Assembly: GCA_947499305.1 (NCBI GenBank)
Contig: CANMNN010000002.1
Span: 62,001 to 126,000 of the forward strand
DNA from: an uncultured Arenicella sp.
GTDB taxonomy: Bacteria; Pseudomonadota; Gammaproteobacteria; Arenicellales; Arenicellaceae
Reading direction: 5' to 3'
Length of the DNA: 64,000 bases
Position numbers and translations under genes: made by a program
The notes under the pieces: generated by a model
The model's database searches: none
What the model saw: the letters and a program-made list of their open reading frames with translations, nothing else
Told to the model about the DNA's origin: nothing
Part shown: piece after piece, positions 16,289 to 25,727 of the stretch
Layout: the number at the start of each line of letters is the position of its first letter
Position numbering within the stretch: the stretch's first letter is position 1

Positions 16289-18649
16289 ATGCTCAAATTC
16301 AAACAGCTTTTCACAGTACTTTGTCTAATTGCCCTTATTAGCGGTTGCACAACATTCGCGGTCAATAAGTACGATCAAATCTACGGCGTTGCTACTGTGA
16401 TCGATCGCGAAGTCGAAACCTTGCCAGAAGGGCACGTCGACTACTGGTCTGACGTGCAGCCCATATTAGAAGCTCGTTGCGCCAGTTGTCACGCCTGTTA
16501 CGACGCGCCGTGTCAGCTAAAGACTACGGCCGTTGAAGGCCTAGATCGCGGTGCCAAGAATCTAAAAGTGTATGACGTACGCCGTCTAGTTCAAGCCAAA
16601 CCATCACGCCTCTTCGAAGACAACTTCACAACACAAGCTTGGCGTGACGATGGTTTTTTCCCTGTTTTAAACGAATACCCTCAACAATCTCCAGCGGTGA
16701 ATTTACAAGCCAGCTTGATCTATCGCTTCTTAGAGCTCAAAAAGCAGCATCCCAACCCAACAAGTAAAACGCTGCCTAAAGAAATCACCCTAGACATACA
16801 ACGCAAAGAACAATGTACTGATATCAACGGCTTCGATGACTTTGCTGAGAAGAAACCTCTATGGGGAATGCCCTACGGTTTACCGCAGATTAGCGATGAA
16901 GAACACAACACGCTCAAACAATGGATAGAACAAGGTGCAACCTTTACTCCCCGGCCTGAGCTAGTTGCCGAATATAATCAACGCATTGATCAATGGGAAG
17001 CCTATCTCAATCAAGACTCCTTAAAAGGCCAATTAGTCAGCCGGTATATATATGAGCACTTGTATCTAGCCAATCTCTATTTTGATGATTTGTCGAATAG
17101 GCAGTTCTTTAATATCGTGCGTTCGGCAACGCCTCCCGGCCAGCCGGTAAAGCATATCGCTACACATCGCCCCTACGGTGACCCAAAAGTAGAGCGTGTG
17201 TACTACCGAATTGTTCCGCATCTAGAAACGATTATGGCCAAAACACACAAGCCATACGTTTTAAATGAGCAACGCAAAGCCACTTGGGACGCACTTTTCT
17301 TTAACGACGATTATCAAGTTACAAGATTACCAAGCTACAAGCCTAAAGTTGCGGGCAACCCCTTTGTAAGCTTTGAGCAATTGCCTGTGCAATCGCGCTA
17401 TCGGTTTCTATTAGACGAAGCACAGTTCACTATTATGAACTTTGTTAAAGGCTCTGTTTGCCGAGGGCAGGTGGCCATTAATGTTATTCGCGATCGCTTT
17501 TGGGTGTTCTTTATAGACCCTGATGCACCAATAAGTGCAAAAATAGAAGATGCGATCATCTTGAGCCAAGACGACTTAGAGCTAGCCAGCACGCAAGAAG
17601 ATATCTTCTTGCCTCTAACAAATTGGACTAAATACGCCGCAAAGGAGCGCAAAGGTCGTAAGAAACGCGACCAGTTTCTGGCTAAGAACTTCACCGGCGA
17701 CAATTCAATCAACTTAGACATGATTTGGGATGGCGACGGCACTAACGCCAACGCAGCGCTAACGGTAATGCGGCACTTTGATTACGGCACTGTTGAAAAA
17801 GGATTGCTCGGTGAAACGCCACAAACGGCTTGGGTTATTAGCTACCCGCTACTTGAGCGTATTCACTACCTGCTGGTTGCTGGCTATGATGTCTATGGCA
17901 ATGTAGGTCACCAGCTATTGTCTCGAGTTCACATGGACTTCTTACGCATGGACGGCGAAGCCGCATTCTTAACCATGTTGCCTCAAGAGTCGCGAGTTAA
18001 AGAGCGCAACGATTGGCACCGCAACGCGCCTAAAGAAGCCAACGAATTTTTAGCGAACCCAGAGTTTGAAAAAATCGGCTCAGTCTCTATTCCGTACAAA
18101 ACTAAAGACCACAAAAACGAGCTGCTCGGTATGTTGAAAGCGCGCTTAGAACCTGTGCTAACAAATGAGTTCGCGATTAATTTTAACGGCGATATCGGCT
18201 TAGAAAGAACCATAAAACGTTTGAACGGCTACGTAGGAGAAGGCGCAAGCTTACTGCCCGATACCGCAGTGGTACGCTTTTATGATGAGCACGGTCAAAA
18301 TCAATACGCCACCATTGTTAAAGACGTATTTCATAAAAACATGAGTTCCATGTTTGGTGAAGACAATCGAATCGTTCCTGAAGAAACCAAAATCACCGTG
18401 TTGAACGGCATTGTTGGAAGTTACCCAAAAGTGATGTATCGCGTTTCAACCGCAAGCGCCGAGCAATTCGTTGATCAAGTGATGGCGATAGAAACCGATG
18501 CTGATTACGAAGCCCTCGTCGACAACTATGGCGTACGCCGAACAGACCAAACTTTCTGGCAAGAGAGCGACTATATGCACGCAGCCGCTCAACGCCAAAA
18601 CCCCTTATGGTATGGGGTTTACGACCTAAATCGTTACGAAAATAGATAG
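16289..18649 (+). CDS. cti: Fatty acid cis/trans isomerase (CTI), haem-binding
   Basis: This 786-residue enzyme converts cis-unsaturated fatty acyl chains of membrane phospholipids to trans, a rapid response to solvents and heat known from Pseudomonas and Vibrio. The N-terminus has a lipoprotein-like signal (I-S-G-C, C20), so the protein should be on the periplasmic side. A cytochrome c-type haem motif, C-A-S-C-H (C64-H68), follows, with further cysteines just after it (C-Y-D-A-P-C). Length and the position of the haem motif match the family. A small gene follows after 10 bases, and a dyad overlaps its likely promoter. Confidence 0.88.
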   Translation: MLKFKQLFTVLCLIALISGCTTFAVNKYDQIYGVATVIDREVETLPEGHVDYWSDVQPILEARCASCHACYDAPCQLKTTAVEGLDRGAKNLKVYDVRRLVQAKPSRLFEDNFTTQAWRDDGFFPVLNEYPQQSPAVNLQASLIYRFLELKKQHPNPTSKTLPKEITLDIQRKEQCTDINGFDDFAEKKPLWGMPYGLPQISDEEHNTLKQWIEQGATFTPRPELVAEYNQRIDQWEAYLNQDSLKGQLVSRYIYEHLYLANLYFDDLSNRQFFNIVRSATPPGQPVKHIATHRPYGDPKVERVYYRIVPHLETIMAKTHKPYVLNEQRKATWDALFFNDDYQVTRLPSYKPKVAGNPFVSFEQLPVQSRYRFLLDEAQFTIMNFVKGSVCRGQVAINVIRDRFWVFFIDPDAPISAKIEDAIILSQDDLELASTQEDIFLPLTNWTKYAAKERKGRKKRDQFLAKNFTGDNSINLDMIWDGDGTNANAALTVMRHFDYGTVEKGLLGETPQTAWVISYPLLERIHYLLVAGYDVYGNVGHQLLSRVHMDFLRMDGEAAFLTMLPQESRVKERNDWHRNAPKEANEFLANPEFEKIGSVSIPYKTKDHKNELLGMLKARLEPVLTNEFAINFNGDIGLERTIKRLNGYVGEGASLLPDTAVVRFYDEHGQNQYATIVKDVFHKNMSSMFGEDNRIVPEETKITVLNGIVGSYPKVMYRVSTASAEQFVDQVMAIETDADYEALVDNYGVRRTDQTFWQESDYMHAAAQRQNPLWYGVYDLNRYENR

Positions 18650-18659
18650 AGGCAAAGCA

Positions 18660-18950
18660 ATGAGACATGGCTTAACAGATAAAGAACTTGGTGTGGTCCA
18701 AGTGGTGCTTGATCGCTTTGAGAAGCAAAGACTGCCAGATCTACTTAAGATTCGAGATAAAGTTGATGCTGGTGAGCTCATGACTGACATTGATATCTCG
18801 ATACTTGAAACCGCAGTAGGCGAAGCCAAAGGCAGCATTGAGTTCGCCGACAAGCACCCTGAGTATCAAACACTAATCGCCGAAGTGAATCATTTGTACA
18901 AGCACATCACCGATAAAGCGCTTGAGAATCAAGTACAGGCGAAATCTTAA
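18660..18950 (+). CDS. Small conserved-looking helical protein downstream of cti
   Basis: This 96-residue soluble protein has no signal peptide. It is acidic and helical throughout (R-F-E-K-Q-R-L-P-D-L-L near the start). I do not recognise the family. The ATG has GAGG seven to eight bases upstream and lies 10 bases after cti, so it is probably co-transcribed with the isomerase gene. Confidence 0.6.
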   Translation: MRHGLTDKELGVVQVVLDRFEKQRLPDLLKIRDKVDAGELMTDIDISILETAVGEAKGSIEFADKHPEYQTLIAEVNHLYKHITDKALENQVQAKS

Positions 18951-18992
18951 ACGCGTTCTGAATTCGAACTAGCCGATTATGAGTGCTCGATA

Positions 18993-20021
18993 ATGCAATT
19001 CAATAAGCAGTTGTGTCTAATCACTTTGGTATTTCTTTTATCGGGGTGCGCCAGTATTGGAGATAACTCTGGCACAAAAGCCAATCAAAACTATAAAGAA
19101 CAACAGATAGGGCACACAAGCAGCGCACTTAATTTAACCTTACCCAGTGACTCCAAACGTAGAAACCAAGCATATCTGGATTTCTACGGCCTGATAGCCG
19201 GTGATTTAAAGAGTGAGGTTGAGTACTTCAATGGTGTATCGGCTATTGAGCAATACCGCGTCAGCAGTCATGTGTTTATTCCCCCCAAACCAATAGGCAC
19301 TGTATTTATTCTGCATGGCTACTTCGATCATGTTGGCACTCTTAGCTACATGATCAATGCGGCTCTAAAAAACAACTACGCCGTTTTCGCTTACGACTTA
19401 CCGGGGCATGGTAACTCCGCAGGGAGCAGGGGAGATATCAGCAGCTTCAATGACAATGCATTGCTGCTGAATAAAGTAGCCGCCAAATACAGCAACTCTT
19501 TGCCAAAGCCTTATCAGTTAATCGGCTTTAGCACCGGCGGGTCTATTGCCCTAGAAAACGCCATGCTTGAAAACAACTCAATATTTGAAAAAACGGTGCT
19601 GGTCTCTCCACTCATTCATCATACGCAATGGCGATGGGGCAAGTTTGGCTACACCATAGCCTCGCCATTTATCAACACGCTAAATAGCCGCGACAAGGCA
19701 AATTCAAATAACATTGAATACCTAGAATTCGCTAAGACCGACCCATTACGCAACACGGTTATCTCGTTCAAGTTTCTAAAAGCGCTGTATCAATGGAATA
19801 AACGCTTTTACAAGTCATCAAGCATTAACGCCAATATTCTGGTTGTACAAGGTGAGTTAGATACGGTTGTTGACTGGCAATACAATTTGCCATTGTTAGG
19901 GAAAAAGGCCAACAAGCTCGAAACTCACAAAGTACCTCATGGAAAGCACCAATTGTTTAACGAAGTTGAAGCTGTGCGCCAACAGGTGTTTACTAAAATA
20001 TTCAGCTACTTAGAAAGTTAG
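18993..20021 (+). CDS. Alpha/beta hydrolase lipoprotein, monoacylglycerol-lipase-like
   Basis: This 342-residue protein has a lipoprotein signal (Leu-Ser-Gly-Cys near residue 19). It shows the serine aminopeptidase S33/lysophospholipase fold: F-I-L-H-G-Y oxyanion-loop strand, Y-D-L-P-G-H-G-N-S, the nucleophile elbow G-F-S-T-G-G, an acid residue in V-V-Q-G-E-L-D-T-V-V-D, and the catalytic His in V-P-H-G-K-H. It is likely an envelope lipase or esterase acting on acylglycerols or lysophospholipids. Together with the upstream cti this suggests a membrane-lipid remodelling neighbourhood, but co-function is inference. Confidence 0.72.
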   Translation: MQFNKQLCLITLVFLLSGCASIGDNSGTKANQNYKEQQIGHTSSALNLTLPSDSKRRNQAYLDFYGLIAGDLKSEVEYFNGVSAIEQYRVSSHVFIPPKPIGTVFILHGYFDHVGTLSYMINAALKNNYAVFAYDLPGHGNSAGSRGDISSFNDNALLLNKVAAKYSNSLPKPYQLIGFSTGGSIALENAMLENNSIFEKTVLVSPLIHHTQWRWGKFGYTIASPFINTLNSRDKANSNNIEYLEFAKTDPLRNTVISFKFLKALYQWNKRFYKSSSINANILVVQGELDTVVDWQYNLPLLGKKANKLETHKVPHGKHQLFNEVEAVRQQVFTKIFSYLES

Positions 20022-20146
20022 CAGTCGAGAAGGCTAACAATTGAAACCGTAGAGCTGGGATCAACATCAAACAATGAGTTTAATATAAGATATGGATACA
20101 AAACACTTCATCACAAAGAACTATCATCACGCTTTGAGTTAAGAGA

Positions 20147-21355
20147 ATGGAATCAACGGTTCATGTCTTAGACAATTTCACAACGCTAACCATCGGGATT
20201 TTGATCTATTTTGCCGGTGTGTTCTTGAGTCGAAAGGTTGGCTTCCTGAGAAGTTACAACATCCCTGACGCTGTTAGCGGAGGCGTTGTCGCGTCTATCT
20301 TGTCTTTAATTCTCTATTTTTCGACTGGCGTAAAATTAGCGTTCACTCTCGACATTCGCGACGTTCTCTTAGTTTACTTCTTTACGTCAATTGGCCTCAA
20401 CGCTCGCTTACGTGACATTGTTCAGGGCGGTAAACCACTGGGCATACTGCTTACTATAACCATCGCTTATATTTTCATACAAGATATTGTTGGCATCGCT
20501 GCCGCAAGGTATTTGGACCTGCCTGAGGCCATTGGCCTTATTACGGGGTCTATCGCCTTAATTGGTGGCCATGGAACGGCTATAGCATGGGCGCCTGAGC
20601 TTAGTGATGCTCACGGAGTAGGCGGCGCGCTCGAAATAGGCATTGCCTCTGCGACGCTAGGTTTGGTAGTGGCGAGTTTACTTGGTGGACCTATCGCAAA
20701 ATACTTATTGAATAAACACAAGCTGTCTGGGGACCCGTCAGAAGAACATTTAGTAGGCACCGCGTATAACCAAGAGGCTGAAACCCAATTAACCCATATC
20801 AATTTCATGGGTGTGATTTTGGTTTTTCATCTCTGCATAATGCTTGGTTTTGGCTTGAAGGTATTATTTGCAGAACTAGGCGTACGATTCCCGCTGTTCG
20901 TTACTTGCTTAATCGTTGGAATGGTTGCGACCAATACCGTGCCTAAACTCTTCCCCAAAATGCCTTGGCCAGCGCATACCAGGGCTCTGTCAGTGCTTTC
21001 AGATTTTTCCATCAGCTTGTTTATTGTGATGTCTCTAATCGCCATGGAACTTTGGTCTATCGCTAGCTTAGCTGGTCCAATGATAATCTTGATTGGCGTG
21101 CAAGCGCTGATGACGGTCGTATTTATCTATCTTGTTGTTTTCAATGCGATGGGCCGAGACTATCAAGCAGCAGTAATCTGCGCTGGGTTCGCTGGTTTCT
21201 CTTTAGGGTCAACGCCAACTGCCATTGCGAATATGTCGGCTGTGACAAAGTCTCACGGCCCAGCACCAGCCGCGTTTATTATTCTGCCTCTGGTGTGCGC
21301 TTTTTTTGTATCGATTAGCAATGCGTTTATCATCCAGTTTTTTCTAGGAAGTTGA
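20147..21355 (+). CDS. gltS: Sodium/glutamate symporter GltS, copy 2
   Basis: This is a second 402-residue ESS-family glutamate:Na+ symporter. It aligns with copy 1 from end to end without gaps by eye, sharing L-D-N-F-T-T-L-T-I-G-I-L, G-G-H-G-T-A-I-A-W-A-P-E and G-F-A-G-F-S-L-G-S-T-P-T-A-I-A-N-M. Unlike copy 1 it stands alone, with its own 125-base upstream region after the hydrolase gene. Confidence 0.9.
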   Translation: MESTVHVLDNFTTLTIGILIYFAGVFLSRKVGFLRSYNIPDAVSGGVVASILSLILYFSTGVKLAFTLDIRDVLLVYFFTSIGLNARLRDIVQGGKPLGILLTITIAYIFIQDIVGIAAARYLDLPEAIGLITGSIALIGGHGTAIAWAPELSDAHGVGGALEIGIASATLGLVVASLLGGPIAKYLLNKHKLSGDPSEEHLVGTAYNQEAETQLTHINFMGVILVFHLCIMLGFGLKVLFAELGVRFPLFVTCLIVGMVATNTVPKLFPKMPWPAHTRALSVLSDFSISLFIVMSLIAMELWSIASLAGPMIILIGVQALMTVVFIYLVVFNAMGRDYQAAVICAGFAGFSLGSTPTAIANMSAVTKSHGPAPAAFIILPLVCAFFVSISNAFIIQFFLGS

Positions 21356-21478
21356 GCCTGTGTTAAACAAGTTGAAACAATTATTCGGTACTCAGTCAAA
21401 ACACTGCAAACCCCGAGAAATTCGTATAATCATTTATCAATGAAAATTACCAACCGTTTTCGAAAACATCACTAAGCA

Positions 21479-22300
21479 ATGAAGAAGCGCAGAAAAATAC
21501 CTCTCTTTATTCTAATAAGTCTATGCCTAGGCTTGGTTTTTCTAGCAGCTAAAACGCCAGGCAATGACGCGAACTGGCAAACTCAATTTCAAGTATTGCC
21601 GACTATCGAGTTAGAAGGCGACACGATACGAATCAACAATGTGCGCGATTTTCGTTATGGCGCTGACGATACTATTGCTCAAGCTAACTATTTAGACGAG
21701 ACCTATCAATTGTCTCAGTTTAAGCATGCTTGGTTTGGCTTATCTCACTTTGGTGACAATGGCTTGGCGCATGTATTTCTAAGCTTTGAGTTTGCCGATG
21801 ACAAATATTTGGTAGTGTCTATAGAGGCAAGGCTTGAAGAAAAACACGTGGAAGGCTACAACCCAATAAAAGGGTTATTCAGAGGTTATACAAAAACAAT
21901 TGTGCTTGCTACGGAGCAGGATGTTATCGGGCTACGCACACACATTCGCGGCGAGCCTGTCTATTTACATAAGTTGGATGTACCTGAACTTTACACCAAG
22001 CCTTTGCTGTTGAATTTTCTTCGAGAGGCGCAGGTATTGACGAGAAAGCCTACGTTCTACAATACCTTAATCGACAACTGCATGACTGGTCTCCTAGCTC
22101 AGTCAGACCAGTTTAGAAGTATGCTTTCGTGGGCAGATAGCCGTATTATCTTGCCCGGGAATTCAGATGAAATTGCCTATGAATTGGGCTATATCGACAA
22201 CAGTAAGTCTCTAGAGAAAGTACGCGAGGCTGCGCTAATTAACCCTGAGTTCTCAACAATCGAAGACCCTAATTTCTCGCAACTAATACGGGCTAAGTAA
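21479..22300 (+). CDS. DUF4105 (Lnb N-terminal domain-like) periplasmic protein
   Basis: This 273-residue protein has one N-terminal membrane anchor or signal (about residues 7-24) and a periplasmic body that fits DUF4105. It shows an I-x-N-V-R-D-F-x-Y segment, W-F-G-L-S-H-F, a histidine in G-L-A-H-V-F-L-S-F-E-F and a cysteine in Y-N-T-L-I-D-N-C. The spaced His and Cys are compatible with a papain-like (NlpC/P60-type) fold proposed for this family. The activity is unproven. Confidence 0.65.
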   Translation: MKKRRKIPLFILISLCLGLVFLAAKTPGNDANWQTQFQVLPTIELEGDTIRINNVRDFRYGADDTIAQANYLDETYQLSQFKHAWFGLSHFGDNGLAHVFLSFEFADDKYLVVSIEARLEEKHVEGYNPIKGLFRGYTKTIVLATEQDVIGLRTHIRGEPVYLHKLDVPELYTKPLLLNFLREAQVLTRKPTFYNTLIDNCMTGLLAQSDQFRSMLSWADSRIILPGNSDEIAYELGYIDNSKSLEKVREAALINPEFSTIEDPNFSQLIRAK

Positions 22301-22332
22301 ATACTTAGTTTGGCAAATATCTTTATGGTTCA

Positions 22333-22363
22333 ATGAGCAGCAAGGTTTCGGCTCGCTGCTCAT
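22333..22363. terminator. Hairpin between convergent genes
   Basis: ATGAGCAGC and GCTGCTCAT form a 9-bp perfect stem around a 13-base loop, placed between the ends of the DUF4105 gene (plus) and the DUF4136 gene (minus). No long T-tract follows on either side, so its strength is uncertain. Confidence 0.5.
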
Positions 22364-22379
22364 CGGTTTACGCTAAAGA

Positions 22380-22964
22380 TTATTGGTGTCTAGCAGGGAT
22401 GTTCTTGAGCAATACTCTTGCGGTTGCACTGATATTGCCATCCCCGAGTTTCAGTTCTGTCTCGCTAAGTTCTTTTTTAGCGTCGACGTCCCAAATAAGC
22501 TCATTCGTTCTACCGTCAATAACACTAATGTGAATCAAACCTTCAACCATGTGCTTCATTGGCGGCTGTTTGAAAACGTTTGTACCTGAATGCATTTCGC
22601 CTCCGTCCAGCCAGAGCCATTCGTAGTACTTATGGTTTTTAACTACCTCCAACTTATCGACTGCGCTCATTTCATAATCTATTAGAAAGTCGGCCGCGAG
22701 TGGATAATCGACAAAGTAGTAGCCTTTGTTTTCAAGCTCTGTGCGAATCGCGTTGTCCATAGCTCGCTTGGCTTTACCTTGAATCGGCTGCTTTAGTTCA
22801 GGGCCTGTTGCTGCCTTATCTGCCCAAGCAAATGTGGCGTAGTCGTTAAAGCCTTGCTGTGGCTCATAGTCAGAGATCATGTTTGTGTTGGTGGTAGCAC
22901 AGGCCGTTAACATCAGCGCTGTCAGTACTGCACAGATTCGTTTGGTTACCGTTGCCTTTCTCAT
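22380..22964 (-). CDS. DUF4136 lipoprotein, copy 3
   Basis: This 194-residue protein has the lipoprotein signal Leu-Thr-Ala-Cys (C22). It has the same landmarks as the other two copies: Y-x-P-Q-Q-G-F-N-D-Y-A-T-F-A-W-A, R-T-E-L-E-N-K-G-Y, F-L-I-D-Y-E-M-S-A, an I-H-I-S-V-I-D strand and a final L-L-K-N-I-P. It is more divergent than copies 1 and 2, which resemble each other more. The 5' region contains a double hairpin. Confidence 0.72.
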   Translation of the reverse strand: MRKATVTKRICAVLTALMLTACATTNTNMISDYEPQQGFNDYATFAWADKAATGPELKQPIQGKAKRAMDNAIRTELENKGYYFVDYPLAADFLIDYEMSAVDKLEVVKNHKYYEWLWLDGGEMHSGTNVFKQPPMKHMVEGLIHISVIDGRTNELIWDVDAKKELSETELKLGDGNISATARVLLKNIPARHQ

Positions 22965-22986
22965 AATAAGCCTCCTTAAATATGCT

Positions 22987-23037
22987 CTCGTTACGTGAAC
23001 GAGTCGCGAGCCAGTTTTGGTCTAACTGCGACTCGCG
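22987..23037 (-). promoter_or_regulatory. Tandem hairpins upstream of DUF4136 copy 3
   Basis: Two adjacent inverted repeats occur: CTCGTT/AACGAG with a 5-base loop (22987-23003), and CGCGAG-CC-AGTT pairing with AACTG-CGA-CTCGCG (23005-23037). They lie between the AraC-type gene and the DUF4136 start. Without a T-tract they look like a structured leader or operator rather than a simple terminator. Confidence 0.3.
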
Positions 23038-23147
23038 ATTATCATGACATCGGGGCTAATTGAGCGTTATTCTTTGAAGATCAAAGACTGTTCATTTCAG
23101 GACATTCAAGAAGGCAATTACGCTAGAGGTTAAGTAAGAGTAGGGAA

Positions 23148-24170
23148 TTACGAGATTTTATTGCTGCGATACTCTGCCGGTGATAGATCAATATTTTTCT
23201 TAAACCAACGCGTGAAATTACTCGGCTCGCTATAGCCAAGCATGTAGCAGATTTCGCCAATGCTTCGCCATTCTTGTAGCAGGTACTTCTTGGCTAAATC
23301 AAGCCGCACTTCATCGAGCAGTTTTGAGAATGAAGTGTCTTCTGCGCTTAGGCGTCGTTGCAGCGTTTTGCTGCTCATCGCCAATTGATCTGCGATACCG
23401 TTTTGATTTGGAGTGCCCGAGGGTAGGGCATCGATAATCAGTGCAGTGACCTTACCAACAATATGTTGCGCTTCGTGCTTGCGTAGATAGTCGATAACTA
23501 CTTGGTCGTTAGCGCGAGCAAGATCAGGGTTCGCTATGGATAATTCTTCGCGCATGTCTTTACTATTAAAGACTAACTTGTCTTCTTTAGCTCCATATTG
23601 AATAGGGCATTGAAAGAAGTTATCGAATGATTGTGAGGCCTTTGGCTTAGGTCTTTGAAACTCAACTCTAAGCGGCTTCAATTGATTGCTGTGCACAATT
23701 CGACACAAATGCATAAACAGTGCTAGCGCGCTATCGATCGCGCTGTCTTCAGCTATACCGTATGGCACGGGCAATACCAGCGCTACTTCAACGCAGTTAT
23801 CGACTTCTTTGACCCTAACCTTGCCAACGTTGGAAATAACCGCGAAATATCGCGATAGGCGATCAAATGCATCCATTAATGTGCTGCTAGCAGCCCAGCT
23901 AAAACCAAGTCCATGGAGCGAACCTAAACGAAAGTGGCTCGCGAACTTTATGCCAATTGCGTCGTCGTTAGTTGCCTCTAGCGCCAAGCGCCAGATGTCG
24001 TCAATTTTACCGCCGTCAATACGTGAGCTTGTTTGCTTCTGAAAATCGAGATCAACACCAGCTTGTATCAGTAAAGCATTAGCATTGACATCGTAGCTCT
24101 CTATGGTTCTGACAAGAGTCTGCGCGATCGCTGGATGTATTTTTGCCGGGTCAGATGATGGAGTAGTCAT
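23148..24170 (-). CDS. AraC-family transcriptional regulator, arabinose-binding-domain type, copy 1
   Basis: This 340-residue regulator has the N-terminal ligand-binding region of the AraC subgroup typified by OruR/ArgR-like proteins (G-L-G-F-S-W-A-A-S, L-P-V-P-Y-G-I). A C-terminal pair of helix-turn-helix motifs follows: I-A-D-Q-L-A-M-S-S-K-T-L-Q-R-R-L, then I-G-E-I-C-Y-M-L-G-Y-S-E-P-S-N-F-T-R-W-F-K. The ligand is unknown. It is a clear paralogue of the next gene upstream (24536-25564), which is on the same strand. Confidence 0.85.
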   Translation of the reverse strand: MTTPSSDPAKIHPAIAQTLVRTIESYDVNANALLIQAGVDLDFQKQTSSRIDGGKIDDIWRLALEATNDDAIGIKFASHFRLGSLHGLGFSWAASSTLMDAFDRLSRYFAVISNVGKVRVKEVDNCVEVALVLPVPYGIAEDSAIDSALALFMHLCRIVHSNQLKPLRVEFQRPKPKASQSFDNFFQCPIQYGAKEDKLVFNSKDMREELSIANPDLARANDQVVIDYLRKHEAQHIVGKVTALIIDALPSGTPNQNGIADQLAMSSKTLQRRLSAEDTSFSKLLDEVRLDLAKKYLLQEWRSIGEICYMLGYSEPSNFTRWFKKNIDLSPAEYRSNKIS

Positions 24171-24535
24171 TCGTTAAGTTGGCGGTTCTAAATTCGCAAG
24201 TTTATTATTCGCAAAACGGGTAAGTCGCAATCTTATCAACATATTCAAAGAAGACCTAAAATGATTAGCTTCTGACCGAATTTGACTGACGAGCTTTACG
24301 TTAACACACCTACAATTTGCCACGTTCGAGGGTGTGAACTTGACGCTGATTTTCAACCCTAAATTATGCCAACGTGAACCTATTTCTTACCCTAAACTAG
24401 TTGTAAAGAAGACCCAGGACGCGTCCGCTTTCAAAACTCTAGCCTACAGCATGAGTTGTTCAACGTTGGCTGAGGCGCTAGATTGCACTCTCGGACACCC
24501 TAAAAGAGCGCTCTGAAATTCGGCGTAATAGCTTT
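24171..24535. other. 365-base region between the two AraC-type genes
   Basis: I see no supported gene. It must contain the promoter of the downstream AraC-type gene. A 10-bp palindrome, AGAGCGCTCT, lies at 24507-24516, just past the end of the upstream AraC gene. Confidence 0.4.
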
Positions 24536-25564
24536 CTATTTTGAACTTACCGTCATTTTTCGATAAGCCTGTGGCGACATTTTATTGATTCTTTTAAACC
24601 AGCGCGTAAAGTTGCTTGGCTCGGTAAAACCCAATAAGTAACAAATCTCGCTAATACTGCGCCAGTCTTGGGCCAAATATCGCTCTGAGTGCTGAATGCG
24701 AATATCATCAATTATTCGGCTTAGTGTTATGCCTTCATTTTTTAAGCGGCGTTGCAGCGTTTTGCGGCTAATATGAAGTTGGTCAGCAATTTGCTGCTGC
24801 GATGGCGCGCCTGTGGGCAGGGCGGTTACTACTAACATCGAGATTTCGCTAACGATATTTTGAGGCTCTTGCTTTCGTAAGTAGTTTATCAAAACTCGGT
24901 CATTCGCGTACGCCAGCTCTGGATTGCCCCCGGGAAGTAACTCATGCATATCGCTAGCGCTTAGAACGATTTTATTTTCAGGCGCACCAAAATTGATCGG
25001 GCAGTTAAAAAACGTTCGAAAGGTTTTTAGCGATTTTGGTTTAGGCCGCTGATACTCAACTAGCCTTGGGCGAAATTGTTTACCTCTTAAAAGCCTACAA
25101 AGGTGAAGTAATAAGGCGAGTGATGAATCAACCGCTGAGTCATTGGCTATACCATAAGGAACTGGTAACACCAGGGCTATATGAACTTCATCATCGATAT
25201 CACGAATATCAATTTCTCCAGCTGTAGAAACTACCGGAAAAAATCGGGCAAACCTTGCGAATGCATCATAGAGAGAGTCACTCGCTGCCCAACTGAAACC
25301 TAGGCCATGAAACGAGCTCAATTGAATGTACTGTGTGTAAATCAAGCCAATGGCATCGTCACCGGTCGCTTCTGCGGCGAGCTTCCATAACTCGTCGCTA
25401 ATCGCACCATCAAGGCGCTGGTCAAATCCTAGATCTTTACGCAGATCGACACCGACTTTTGCGAATAGGGTTTTTGAGCACTTACCATAGCTTTCAACGG
25501 TTTGAGCCAATGTTGCTGGTATAGATGGGTGTACGTTCACCACAGAGGTTGGAGTATTAGTCAT
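24536..25564 (-). CDS. AraC-family transcriptional regulator, arabinose-binding-domain type, copy 2
   Basis: This 342-residue paralogue of the preceding regulator keeps the same blocks: H-G-L-G-F-S-W-A-A-S-D, A-L-V-L-P-V-P-Y-G-I-A-N-D-S-A, Y-Q-R-P-K-P-K, the first HTH I-A-D-Q-L-H-I-S-R-K-T-L-Q-R-R-L and the second ending S-N-F-T-R-W-F-K. The two presumably arose by tandem duplication. It is divergent from the nap operon, with 163 bases between starts, so control of nap is possible but not shown. Confidence 0.85.
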   Translation of the reverse strand: MTNTPTSVVNVHPSIPATLAQTVESYGKCSKTLFAKVGVDLRKDLGFDQRLDGAISDELWKLAAEATGDDAIGLIYTQYIQLSSFHGLGFSWAASDSLYDAFARFARFFPVVSTAGEIDIRDIDDEVHIALVLPVPYGIANDSAVDSSLALLLHLCRLLRGKQFRPRLVEYQRPKPKSLKTFRTFFNCPINFGAPENKIVLSASDMHELLPGGNPELAYANDRVLINYLRKQEPQNIVSEISMLVVTALPTGAPSQQQIADQLHISRKTLQRRLKNEGITLSRIIDDIRIQHSERYLAQDWRSISEICYLLGFTEPSNFTRWFKRINKMSPQAYRKMTVSSK

Positions 25565-25727
25565 CGAGTCGAACAGCGAGGTTTAAACAAATCTTCTACT
25601 TCGATCATATCAAAGTTTTGACCCTCACCGATAAGTCATTGACCCCTGATGAATAAAGGTAATTTCCTATTCTGTCTATTATTTGATAAGTTAGATCGCA
25701 ACTGATTCAATAACGATTTGAGGGAAG

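Noticed and set aside
24334-24516. 60-codon open reading frame on the plus strand between the AraC-type genes
   Set aside because: No ribosome binding site, no recognisable domain, and it lies in what must be a promoter region.
25600-25613. Possible FNR box upstream of napE
   Set aside because: The right half ATCAA matches, but the left half (TTCGA) agrees poorly with TTGAT. Too weak without expression data.
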